DNA from: Hyphomicrobiales bacterium
Lineage (GTDB): Bacteria > Pseudomonadota > Alphaproteobacteria > Rhizobiales > Beijerinckiaceae
DNA: 5,678 nucleotides
Assembly (NCBI GenBank): GCA_028290085.1
Contig: JAQGKN010000084.1
Location: forward strand, 1-5,678
Direction: 5' to 3'
The notes beneath the pieces are model-generated. The model did not search any database, had not been told where the DNA came from, and saw nothing but the letters and a program-made list of their open reading frames with translations. Numbering within the stretch: position 1 is the first letter of the stretch; each line of letters begins with the position of its first letter. Of this stretch, positions 1-5,678 are shown in pieces. The translations under genes and the position numbers were made by a program.

Positions 1-2
1 CG

Positions 3-257
3 GCCATCCTGTCGGGCCTGAAAATCGGCTGGGCCTTCGCCTGGCGCACGCTGATCGCCGCCGAACTCGTCTTCGGGGTGTCTTCGGGTCAGGGCGGCCT
101 CGGCTGGTACATTTTCGAGAACCGCAACACGCTGGACACGGCGGCCGTCTTTGCCGGGCTCCTCACCGTCATGGCGGTGGGACTGCTCGTGGAAGCGGTC
201 ATCTTCCGCGTCATCGAAGCGAAAACGGTCCGGCGCTGGGGCATGCAGCGCGGGTAG
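3..257 (+). CDS. ABC transporter permease, C-terminal 84 residues (partial)
   Basis: The open frame enters from the left edge and ends at TAG 255-257. It encodes the end of an inner-membrane permease of the BPD_transp_1 family (SsuC/TauC/NrtB-like), the channel subunit of an importer. Seen: the start matches the cytoplasmic EAA loop that docks the ATPase (AWRTLIAAELVFG followed by GQGGLGWYI), then a hydrophobic helix (VFAGLLTVMAVGLLVEAVIF) and a short basic tail ending RRWGMQRG. Family knowledge: the conserved E and the later G-x-G of the EAA loop are typical, and these permeases end shortly after a last helix, so the C-terminus looks complete. The substrate-binding protein gene begins 42 nt downstream on the same strand, so the two are probably one operon. 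The substrate (sulfonate, nitrate, a pyrimidine precursor, other) cannot be told from this fragment. Confidence 0.9.
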   Translation, partial: AILSGLKIGWAFAWRTLIAAELVFGVSSGQGGLGWYIFENRNTLDTAAVFAGLLTVMAVGLLVEAVIFRVIEAKTVRRWGMQRG

Positions 258-287
258 GTCGAACAGAGCCCGCACACGGGCCGAACT

Positions 288-294
288 GGAGGAA
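288..294 (+). promoter_or_regulatory. Strong Shine-Dalgarno site of the substrate-binding protein gene
   Basis: GGAGGAA lies 5 nt before the ATG at 300-302, close to an ideal anti-16S match. It fixes the start of the binding-protein gene and fits the high expression usual for a periplasmic binding protein relative to its permease. It is the best ribosome binding site seen in the window. Confidence 0.85.
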
Positions 295-299
295 ATGCA

Positions 300-1298
300 A
301 TGCGTGGGTCCAAAATCCTGCGAGCGGCGCTCTTCGCCGGCCTCGCACTTTCCGCGACGATCTCAGTCGCGACAGCAGCCGAACCGTTCAAGGTCGTGGC
401 CTTCGCGGGCGCGTCCAACTGGCCGTTCTGGGTCGGTCAGGAGAAGGGCTTCTTCCAGAAGCAGGGCCTCGACGTTGCGCTGGCGATCACGCCGAATTCC
501 ACGGAAATGGCCAAGAACCTCTTCAACGGCGTTTTCGATCTGGCGCTGACCTCGGTCGACAACATCATCGCCTATAACGAGGGACAGGGTGAAACGGACC
601 TCGGCGGCGCCCCCGACTTTGTCGCGCTGTTTGGTGTCGACAACGGCCTGCTGCACGTCATGGTCGCCCCCGAGGTGAAAACCTTCGCGGACTTGAAGGG
701 CAAGACTCTTTCCGTCGACGCCATGACCACCGGCTTCGCCTTCGTGCTGCGCGATGCCCTCGCCAAGAACGGTGTGGCCGAAAAAGACGTCACCTGGGTG
801 AAGGTCGGCGGCGGCGCACAGCGCCTGCAGGCCCTGCTCGAAAACAAGCAGGCTGGAACACTGCTCAACACGCCGCTCGATATCGCGGCCGAGGCCAAGG
901 GCTTCGTCCGGCTGCAGAACGCGACGGAGGCGCTCGGCGCGTATCAGGGCATCGTCGCCACCACGCGGCGCGGTGCGGCCGCCGCCAAACGCGCGCAGAT
1001 GGTCGGCTTCACCAAGGGTTTCAAGGCCTCGGTGGACTGGCTGGTCGACCCCGCCAACAAAGAAGAGGCCATCGCCATGCTCAGCAAGAACATGCGCGGC
1101 ATGGAGCGCCCGCAAGCCGAACTCGCCTATACCAAGCTGCTGGATGCCAAGACCGGCATTTACAGCGACCTGCGCATCGATCGCGAGGGCATGAAGACCG
1201 TACTGCGCCTGCGCAGCACCTATGCGGAGCCCAAAAAGGCGCTCACCGATCCCGAGCGCTACATCGACGACAGCTATCTCGCCGAGGCGATGAAATAA
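300..1298 (+). CDS. ABC transporter substrate-binding protein (NMT1/SsuA/TauA-like)
   Basis: 332-residue periplasmic binding protein that would capture a small solute and deliver it to the permease encoded just upstream. Seen: a Sec signal peptide with a basic N-terminus (MRGSKILR), a hydrophobic core at about 9-22 and a cleavage site near ATA/A at residues 24-27. There is no lipobox cysteine, so the protein should be soluble. The mature part begins with the NMT1/SsuA-type pattern: a beta strand (FKVVAFAG), an aromatic-rich stretch (NWPFWVGQEKGFF), then GLDVALAITPNSTEMAKNL and a FDLALTSVDNII element lining the ligand cleft. A second lobe follows (DLKGKTLSVDAMTTGFAFVLRD) and the C-terminus is helical. 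The length is normal for the family. The start is set by a strong ribosome binding site, and a perfect hairpin follows the stop. The ligand is not identifiable; relatives bind sulfonates, nitrate, thiamine or pyrimidine precursors and aromatic acids. No sulfur or nitrogen gene is in view to choose among them. Confidence 0.9.
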   Translation: MRGSKILRAALFAGLALSATISVATAAEPFKVVAFAGASNWPFWVGQEKGFFQKQGLDVALAITPNSTEMAKNLFNGVFDLALTSVDNIIAYNEGQGETDLGGAPDFVALFGVDNGLLHVMVAPEVKTFADLKGKTLSVDAMTTGFAFVLRDALAKNGVAEKDVTWVKVGGGAQRLQALLENKQAGTLLNTPLDIAAEAKGFVRLQNATEALGAYQGIVATTRRGAAAAKRAQMVGFTKGFKASVDWLVDPANKEEAIAMLSKNMRGMERPQAELAYTKLLDAKTGIYSDLRIDREGMKTVLRLRSTYAEPKKALTDPERYIDDSYLAEAMK

Positions 1299-1309
1299 GA
1301 CATCCAAAG

Positions 1310-1339
1310 CCACGCTCCGGCTGAATTCCCGGAGCGTGG
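1310..1339 (+). terminator. Perfect 11-bp hairpin after the ABC transporter genes
   Basis: CCACGCTCCGG (1310-1320) and CCGGAGCGTGG (1329-1339) are exact reverse complements around an 8-nt loop. The left arm starts 11 nt after the TAA of the binding-protein gene. No T-run follows (the next bases are TGAACTCATG), so this is not a canonical intrinsic terminator. A GC-rich stem placed just after a stop codon is the usual form of a U-tract-less terminator or 3'-end stabiliser in GC-rich bacteria. It probably separates the transporter operon from the GH13 gene. Confidence 0.7.
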
Positions 1340-1355
1340 TGAACTCATGCCCGCC

Positions 1356-1402
1356 TCGACGCGTTGCCACCGCTGAAACACCGCGGGCACGGCAACAGTC
1401 GA
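1356..1402 (+). other. Imperfect leader hairpin just before the GH13 start codon
   Basis: Three nested pairs of complementary arms can be read: TCGAC 1356-1360 with GTCGA 1398-1402, GTTGCC 1363-1368 with GGCAAC 1391-1396, and CCGC 1370-1373 with GCGG 1383-1386. They leave a 9-nt apical loop, a 1 x 4 internal loop and a small 2 x 1 internal loop, about 15 base pairs in all. The base of the structure ends 9 nt before the preferred ATG at 1412, so if transcribed it fills the place where a ribosome binding site would sit. It could affect translation, be a second terminator-like element, or be chance in GC-rich DNA. No known riboswitch class is recognised. Confidence 0.4.
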
Positions 1403-1411
1403 GACAAGCAG

Positions 1412-3079
1412 ATGATCTCCGATCTCTGGTACAAGAACGCGATCATCTACTGCCTCTCGGTCGGCACCTACATGGATTCCAACGCGGACGGCGTTGGTGA
1501 CTTCGCTGGCCTCATGCGCCGGCTCGATTACATCAGCGGCCTCGGCGTCACCGCCATCTGGCTGATGCCATTCCAGACATCGCCGTGCCGCGACGACGGC
1601 TACGATGTCGCCGATTACTACAATGTCGACCCACGTTACGGGACGCTCGGCGACTTCGTGGAATTCACCCACGGCGCCCAGCAGCGCGGCATCCGCGTCA
1701 TTATCGATCTCGTGGTCAACCACACCTCCGACCAGCATCCCTGGTTCAAGGAAGCGCGCCGCGATCCCAACTCCAAATATCGCGACTGGTACGTGTGGTC
1801 GAAGACCAAGCCGAAAGGCGCCGACACCGGCATGGTCTTTCCCGGCGTGCAGAAGACCACCTGGACGCGCGACGACGTTGCCAACGCCTATTATTTTCAT
1901 CGCTTCTACGAATTCCAGCCGGACCTCAACACATCGAATCCGCATGTGCAGGCCGAAATCCTGAAGATCATGGGCTTCTGGATTCAGCTCGGCGTTTCCG
2001 GTTTCCGCATGGATGCCGTGCCCTTCGTCATCTCCACCAAGGGCGCCGATGTCGGAAAGCCCGCCGAGCAATACGACATGCTCCGCACCTTCCGCGAATT
2101 CCTGCAATGGCGGCAGGGCGATTCCATCATTCTCGCCGAGGCCAATGTACTGCCCGACACCGACATGGAATATTTCGGTGACGACGGCGACCGCATGCAG
2201 ATGATGTTCAACTTCCAGGCCAACCAGAACCTGTTCTATGCGCTCGCCGCAGCCGACAGCCGGTCGCTCGCCAAGGCGCTGGAGGCGACAAAGCCCCGTC
2301 CTGCAACGGGACAATGGGGCTTGTTCCTGCGCAATCACGACGAACTCGACCTTGGTCGCCTGACAGACAAGCAGCGCCAGACCGTGTTCGATGCTTTTGG
2401 TCCCGAAAAGGACATGCAGCTTTACGACCGTGGCATCAGGCGCCGCCTCGCCCCGATGTTGCGCGGCGACACCAGACGCATAAGGCTGGCCTATAGCCTC
2501 ATGTTCACCTTGCCGGGCACGCCGGTCCTGCGCTACGGCGACGAACTGGGCATGGGCGACGACCTTTCGCTACCAGAGCGCAATTGCGCGCGCACGCCCA
2601 TGCAATGGTCCGACGAGCCACGCGGCGGTTTCACGAAGAGCGAGAAGAAGCTCGCCGTTCCCGTTATCTCGGGCGGCGCCTACGGCTATGAACACCTGAA
2701 TGCCGCGCAGCAGCGGCGCGATCCCGACTCCATGCTCAACTGGATCGAGCGCATCATCCGCATGCGCAAGGAAGTGCCCGAGATTGGCTGGGGCGATTTC
2801 CGGGTTGTCGAGACAGGCGAACAGAGCGTCTTCGCGATGCGCTACGACTGGCGCGACAACGCCGTGCTCTTCGTCCACAACCTCAGCGAAGGCGCGCAGG
2901 AAATAACCTTCCGCCTCGGCAAGGCGGACACCAGCGACAGCCTGTTGGTCAACCTGTTCAGCGACGATCACAGCCATGCCGACGAGCGCGGCCGTCACAA
3001 GCTGCTGCTCGAAGCCTATGCCTATCGGTGGTATCGCGTCGGCGGGCTGGATTATCTTCTGAAGCGCAGCGACATCTGA
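1412..3079 (+). CDS. GH13 alpha-amylase family enzyme, trehalose synthase (TreS)-like
   Basis: 555 residues counted from ATG 1412. The frame can be extended to a TTG at 1364, but family members begin close to the LWYKNAIIY motif (residues 5-13 here) and the extra 16 residues lie inside a hairpin, so ATG 1412 is preferred although its ribosome binding site is poor. Seen: the GH13 TIM barrel with all four signature regions: DLVVNH (99-104), GFRMD with nucleophile D201, AE with acid/base E243, and NHD with D310. Also present are MDSNADGVGDF (21-31), DGYDVADYY (62-70), QPDLN (169-173), LRYGDELGMGDDLSLPE and RTPMQW. The C-terminal about 90 residues form the beta-sandwich domain. Such cytoplasmic enzymes interconvert maltose and trehalose or act on short alpha-glucans. 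The length suits a single-domain TreS without the fused maltokinase found in some bacteria. IIYCLSVGTYMD, where classical TreS has IIYQLHVRSFFD-like sequence, suggests a divergent subfamily, so the exact substrate is uncertain. No other glycogen or trehalose gene is adjacent. Confidence 0.85.
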   Translation: MISDLWYKNAIIYCLSVGTYMDSNADGVGDFAGLMRRLDYISGLGVTAIWLMPFQTSPCRDDGYDVADYYNVDPRYGTLGDFVEFTHGAQQRGIRVIIDLVVNHTSDQHPWFKEARRDPNSKYRDWYVWSKTKPKGADTGMVFPGVQKTTWTRDDVANAYYFHRFYEFQPDLNTSNPHVQAEILKIMGFWIQLGVSGFRMDAVPFVISTKGADVGKPAEQYDMLRTFREFLQWRQGDSIILAEANVLPDTDMEYFGDDGDRMQMMFNFQANQNLFYALAAADSRSLAKALEATKPRPATGQWGLFLRNHDELDLGRLTDKQRQTVFDAFGPEKDMQLYDRGIRRRLAPMLRGDTRRIRLAYSLMFTLPGTPVLRYGDELGMGDDLSLPERNCARTPMQWSDEPRGGFTKSEKKLAVPVISGGAYGYEHLNAAQQRRDPDSMLNWIERIIRMRKEVPEIGWGDFRVVETGEQSVFAMRYDWRDNAVLFVHNLSEGAQEITFRLGKADTSDSLLVNLFSDDHSHADERGRHKLLLEAYAYRWYRVGGLDYLLKRSDI

Positions 3080-3089
3080 GCACCCTCAG
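3076..3089. repeat. Short inverted repeat spanning both convergent stop codons
   Basis: CTGAG (3076-3080) and CTCAG (3085-3089) flank CACC. The TGA of the GH13 gene lies in the left arm and the TGA of the - strand permease gene in the right arm. A 5-bp stem with a tetraloop is weak. It is recorded because it is the only symmetrical element in the 6-nt gap between the convergent genes; no longer terminator is visible for either one. Confidence 0.3.
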
Positions 3090-4814
3090 TGCCCGGTGAG
3101 TGGCCAGACGAGAGCGATGAGCGGCACACCGACGACGAGCACGGTCACTGACAGCGGCGCACCGAGCCGCGCGTAATCGCCGAACCTGTAGCCACCCGGC
3201 GACATGACCAGCATGTTGCACTGATGGCCGATCGGGGTCAGGAAGTCGCAGGCCGCGCCCAGCGCCACCGCCATCAGAAAAGCGTCCGGGCCATAGCCGA
3301 GCGTCTTGGCAAAACCCACCGCGATTGGCCCCATCACCAGCACAGTTGCCGCATTGTTCAGAAACGGTGTGACGGCCATGACGGCAACCATCACAACGCC
3401 CAGCAGCCCGTAGGCCGGCAATCCCTTGCCGACAGTTGCGAGCCACCCGGCGATCACGTCCGTAGCCCCGGTCGTGCTCATGGCGTCGCTTACCGGAATG
3501 AGCGCGCCCAGCGTGATGAGCACGGGCCAGTCGATCGCGTCATAGATCTCGCGCGCTGCGATTCCGCGCGTCAGAATGATGAGCATGGCCGCGCCGAAGA
3601 ATGATGACCGGCAACGGCGTCGCACGCGAACGGCCGATGCCCACGTCACGCGTAGCGAGCGGCAGGCAGCCGAGCTCGGAAAGCGTCTCGGCCATGCGCC
3701 CACGATCGCCCTGGAACACGACAAGGTCGCCCTGCTGGAACCTGAAATCCTTCAAGCGTTGCGCCCGCACGCGACCCGAGCGGCTCACCGCCATCACGTT
3801 GACGCCGAAACGCTGATAAAGCCGCAACTGCTCGGCGCTCCAGTCGATCATCATGGAGCCGGGCATCACGACGGACTCGATCTCGCCGACCCCCTCGTCG
3901 CCCTCGCCCACCGCGGGCGCGCGTTCGTGCCGCGCGTGTTTCAGCGCCGTGCGCGTCGAAAAGGCCTCGATGGCAGCTGGATCGCCCTCGATAAGCAGTA
4001 CGTCTCCGGGACGGATGATCTGCGTCGAGGGATTGGCATATCGCTTGTGCGTGTCGCGGATCAGCGTGGAAATCCTGATATCGCCATCGCCCTCAGCCTG
4101 CAGCGCCGCGACCTCGCGCCCCGCGAAAGGCGAACTCTCGGGGACGCTTGTTTCCGCCGTGTAGCCGAGCCCACCGAAAGCAGCCGCAAGCGAGGCGTCG
4201 TTGCGCTTGCGCACCGGCAACAGGCGATGTGTGAGGACGAGCACGATGAGTCCCGAGACCATGACGGGCAAGCCCACCGGCGTGAAATCGAACATGCCGA
4301 ACGGCGTGCCGGTCATGTCCGCGCGCAGTTTTGAGACGATGATGTTGGGCGACGTGCCGACCAGCGTCACCACGCCGCCGAGCAGCGAGGCGAAGGACAT
4401 CGGCATCAGCAAACGCGACAGCGGCGTATCGTGGCGACGCGCGATCTGGCTCGCCACGGGCATCATCATCGAGAGGGCGCCGATGTTCTTCACGACGGCC
4501 GAAAGCAGCGCAACGCTGCCCACAAGCCCCGCCACCTGGCGCGTCGATGTGGTGAGAACCGGCGAGATCCGCCGCACGACCATCTCGATGACGCCCGACT
4601 TCGAGACCGCCGAGCCGACGATCATCGCCGAGGCGACGATGATGACGATGTCGTCGCCAAAGCCCTTGAACGCTTCCTTCACCGGCACGATGCCGCAGAG
4701 CATCGCGGCGAACAGCGCGAGCATGGCGACGATGTCGTAGCGAAGACGTCCCCATGCGAAGAGAGCCATCATCCCGAGGACGATGGCGAATGCGAAGACC
4801 TGGGGAAGTGTCAT
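3086..4814 (-). pseudogene. SLC13-family anion permease with two RCK_C domains, frame-shifted
   Basis: Multi-pass inner-membrane transporter of the SLC13/DASS (sulfate/dicarboxylate, SAC1-like) type, read from ATG 4814 to TGA 3088 in two frames. Segment one (4814 to about 3600, residues 1-405) has helices near 4-20, 26-44, 54-72, 95-122, 136-152 and 182-198. It carries the first-repeat substrate and sodium motifs KNIG (109-112) and GTSPN (153-157), then two cytoplasmic RCK_C/TrkA-C modules at about 220-290 and 312-390. Segment two (3601 to 3086, 171 residues) runs from FFGAAML through WPVLITLGALIPVSDA, TPFLNNAATVLVMGPI and TPIGHQCNMLV to LVWPLTGH at the stop. The fragments join at LPVI/FFGAAML, where relatives have roughly 15-20 more residues of a membrane helix, so both frame and helix are lost. 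Untouched, frame one runs on to about 3540 with nonsense sequence. Both halves otherwise keep good family sequence, so the lesion is recent or an assembly error. No clear ribosome binding site precedes the start. The transported anion is unknown. Confidence 0.85.
3596..3602 (-). other. Frame-change junction in the permease, possible deletion scar
   Basis: On the - strand the sequence reads GTCATCATTCTTCGGC. In the upstream frame it encodes V-I-I-L; in the downstream frame A-TTC-TTC-GGC gives F-F-G. The step is equivalent to one extra base or a loss of 3n+2 bases. Because relatives carry a helix between these motifs, a loss of about 50 bases fits better. The hexamer ATTCTT at the join could encode I-L in one frame and the end of x-F-F in the other, so it could be the surviving copy of a short direct repeat that flanked the deleted DNA. 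Confidence 0.6.
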
Positions 4815-4883
4815 GGGTGCGCCGGGCTGGACCTGAGGCTTTGCAAACGCGCAAGACCGCGATCCGTTCAGGCCCGGACGGAC

Positions 4884-5516
4884 TTAAAGCCCGCTCATCT
4901 GTGGCGGGTCGAGCCTGATCGTGCGCGTTTTCCACTGCGCGTGAAGGCCGCGCAGTTCGGCGGGCACTTTCATCGGGCCACAGCGCATCAGCGCATCGAC
5001 CAGAGCTTGCCCCGCAGCGGTCTCCCGCGCGTTATGCGCGCCGATCACCATCGGTCTGCCCGCGAGCGCACCCTGCGCATCGAACTCGACCTTGACGACG
5101 GGCATGTAACCTTGGCCCGGGGCATCTACACTGGGCCAGCAGCGGCGCAATTGCTCCGCGAAATTCGTGTCTATGACGCGCCAGTCGGCCGGCGTCATCC
5201 TGCGCGGCGCGACATCGGCGGGCGGAATGAGGCCCGGAGGCGAGAGCGCGGCAACCTTGCGCGATGGATCGCCCGCAGAGGCGATCTGCCTGTTGAGCTT
5301 GTCGCGATCATCGGCACCGTAGCGCGTACCTATCGGGGCGGGCGGGCGCGGCGCCTCCACGACCCGGGATTCAGGCCTCGGCTTGTAAATACTGACGGCA
5401 TAGAACCCGGCCACTGCAGCCGCGCCAAGCCCAATCGTCATGATCCATGTGCGGCGATGGCGAGAGGCGCCTCCGCCCTCCGCGCGCCGGCGCGCGCCTG
5501 TCCGCTTCGATGCCAT
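4884..5516 (-). CDS. Single-pass envelope protein with TolA/TonB-like C-terminal domain
   Basis: 210 residues from ATG 5516. A GTG at 5531 in the same frame would add five residues; neither start has a well-spaced ribosome binding site (AGGA touches the ATG). Seen: a basic cytoplasmic N-terminus (1-22), one membrane helix at about 24-44 (WIMTIGLGAAAVAGFYAVSI), a proline-rich periplasmic linker (about 45-110), then a compact domain at about 112-205 with FAEQLRRCWP, VVKVEFDAQGALAG, and an ALVDALMRCGPMKVP helix-turn. Family knowledge: a CW motif near the start, a dGsLaG turn and a late RC motif are typical of alphaproteobacterial TolA C-terminal domains, which reach across the periplasm. C126 and C179 could form a disulfide. 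It is shorter than true TolA, lacks the long coiled coil, and no tolQRB or pal gene is beside it, so it is best seen as a TolA-like paralogue of unknown role. The permease gene follows 69 nt downstream on the same strand. A CtrA-type site lies 47 nt upstream. Confidence 0.75.
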   Translation of the reverse strand: MASKRTGARRRAEGGGASRHRRTWIMTIGLGAAAVAGFYAVSIYKPRPESRVVEAPRPPAPIGTRYGADDRDKLNRQIASAGDPSRKVAALSPPGLIPPADVAPRRMTPADWRVIDTNFAEQLRRCWPSVDAPGQGYMPVVKVEFDAQGALAGRPMVIGAHNARETAAGQALVDALMRCGPMKVPAELRGLHAQWKTRTIRLDPPQMSGL

Positions 5517-5657
5517 TCCTGATCGCCCCACTCGTTACGTTCGGTCATCAAGACGGCAAATCCTTAATAGGGCGTTAACCATCAGCCGGGCCGTGAACGC
5601 ATCGGGAACCCAATCGCGGCTAGGCCATTGACGCCTAACCTCAGGCTGGAAACAGGC
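5517..5657. promoter_or_regulatory. Divergent intergenic promoter region
   Basis: 141 nt between the TolA-like gene (leftward) and the gene starting at 5658 (rightward), so it should hold promoters for both. It includes the most AT-rich stretch nearby (5556-5583), which contains the CtrA-type box, and a small inverted repeat TAGGC-N7-GCCTA at 5621-5637. TTGAC at 5628-5632 resembles a -35 element, but no matching -10 is found at the usual spacing before the start codon, so no sigma-70 promoter is called. No small gene is supported here. Confidence 0.5.
5564..5579 (+). promoter_or_regulatory. Perfect CtrA-type binding site, TTAA-N7-TTAAC
   Basis: TTAA at 5564-5567, seven bases TAGGGCG, then TTAAC at 5575-5579, continuing as TTAACCAT through 5582. 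This matches both the full alphaproteobacterial CtrA consensus and its common TTAACCAT half-site. CtrA is the response regulator that controls cell-cycle, motility and envelope genes. The box lies 47 nt upstream of the TolA-like ATG and 78 nt upstream of the ATG at 5658, so it could act on either gene. The match is seen directly; that CtrA binds here is inferred. Confidence 0.6.
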
Positions 5658-5678
5658 ATGGCCCTCAACATGAAGCCG
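5658..5678 (+). CDS. Start of a rightward gene, possibly a DUF1272 protein (partial)
   Basis: ATG 5658 opens a frame reading MALNMKP before the window ends. GGA at 5648-5650 and AGG at 5654-5656 lie upstream; the former is at a usable distance. The sequence resembles the N-terminus of small cysteine-rich DUF1272 proteins, which often begin MAL-x-(M/L)-(K/R) and continue with a CxxC zinc-binding pair. Seven residues are too few for an assignment, so the family name is only a guess; that a gene starts here is moderately supported by its position after a regulatory intergenic region. Confidence 0.4.

Noticed and set aside
363..1370. 335-residue open frame on the - strand across the substrate-binding protein gene
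   Set aside because: It is a GC-rich codon shadow of the + strand gene, which has a signal peptide, a strong ribosome binding site and clear family motifs. The antisense product has no recognisable domain.
1364..1411. TTG-initiated N-terminal extension of the GH13 protein (16 residues)
   Set aside because: The extension is basic and non-conserved in character, has no ribosome binding site, and lies inside a hairpin; the family normally begins near LWYKNAIIY. It is not excluded outright.
1274..2338. 354-residue open frame on the - strand across the GH13 gene
   Set aside because: It is antisense to a gene with all four GH13 signature regions. The low-complexity H/V/G/E-rich product is typical of shadow frames in GC-rich DNA.
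3596..3602. Programmed ribosomal frameshift in the permease
   Set aside because: No slippery heptamer with a downstream structure is evident, and a shift here would still yield a protein lacking a membrane helix, so a deletion or assembly error is more likely.
4815..4883. Possible terminator between the TolA-like gene and the permease
   Set aside because: Only a 4-bp CCGT/ACGG pairing and a TTTGCAAA palindrome are visible; neither makes a convincing hairpin, so the two genes may be cotranscribed.
4093..4935. 280-residue - strand open frame in another frame of the permease 5' half
   Set aside because: The overlapping frame encodes transmembrane helices and the SLC13 GTSPN motif; this one is R/H/G-rich nonsense.
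4431..5522. 363-residue + strand open frame crossing the permease and TolA-like genes
   Set aside because: It spans two - strand genes and their intergenic gap, is extremely rich in R, H and D, and has no family motif.
5621..5637. TAGGC-N7-GCCTA inverted repeat as an operator
   Set aside because: The arms are only 5 bp and match no regulator consensus I know; it is noted within the intergenic entry but not called as a site.

Overview
The window looks like ordinary chromosomal DNA from a GC-rich alphaproteobacterium, most likely in or near the order Hyphomicrobiales. This rests on the codon bias, the type of SLC13/RCK_C permease, the TolA-like envelope protein, the TreS-like GH13 enzyme, and a perfect CtrA-type box (TTAA-N7-TTAAC) in the rightmost intergenic region. 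The assignment comes from family resemblance, not from a search.

Left part, + strand: the 3' end of an ABC-transporter permease (bases 3-257), then a secreted NMT1/SsuA/TauA-type substrate-binding protein (300-1298) with a strong ribosome binding site. Together they are the distal half of an importer for a small molecule that cannot be named from the sequence; the ATPase must lie outside the window. A perfect 11-bp hairpin just after the stop codon probably ends this operon.

Centre, + strand: a stand-alone GH13 alpha-amylase-family enzyme of the trehalose synthase (TreS) type, with all catalytic residues. Its start is probably the ATG at 1412, just below an imperfect hairpin at 1356-1402; an upstream TTG in the same frame (1364) lies inside that hairpin.

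Right part, - strand: a broken SLC13-family anion permease with two cytoplasmic RCK_C (TrkA-C) domains ends tail-to-tail with the GH13 gene, 6 nt apart. Its reading frame shifts at about 3596-3602, and the protein seems to lack one transmembrane segment there, which suggests a short deletion of 3n+2 bases and not a one-base error. Upstream of it on the same strand is a small single-pass envelope protein with a TolA/TonB-like C-terminal domain.

Far right: a 141-nt divergent intergenic region (5517-5657) holds the CtrA-type site and separates the TolA-like gene from a + strand gene of which only the first seven codons (MALNMKP) are visible, possibly a DUF1272 protein. I saw no RNA gene, CRISPR array, insertion sequence or phage element. 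The most notable points are the permease lesion, the CtrA box and the hairpin leader of the GH13 gene; I see no clear sign of an undescribed multi-gene system.
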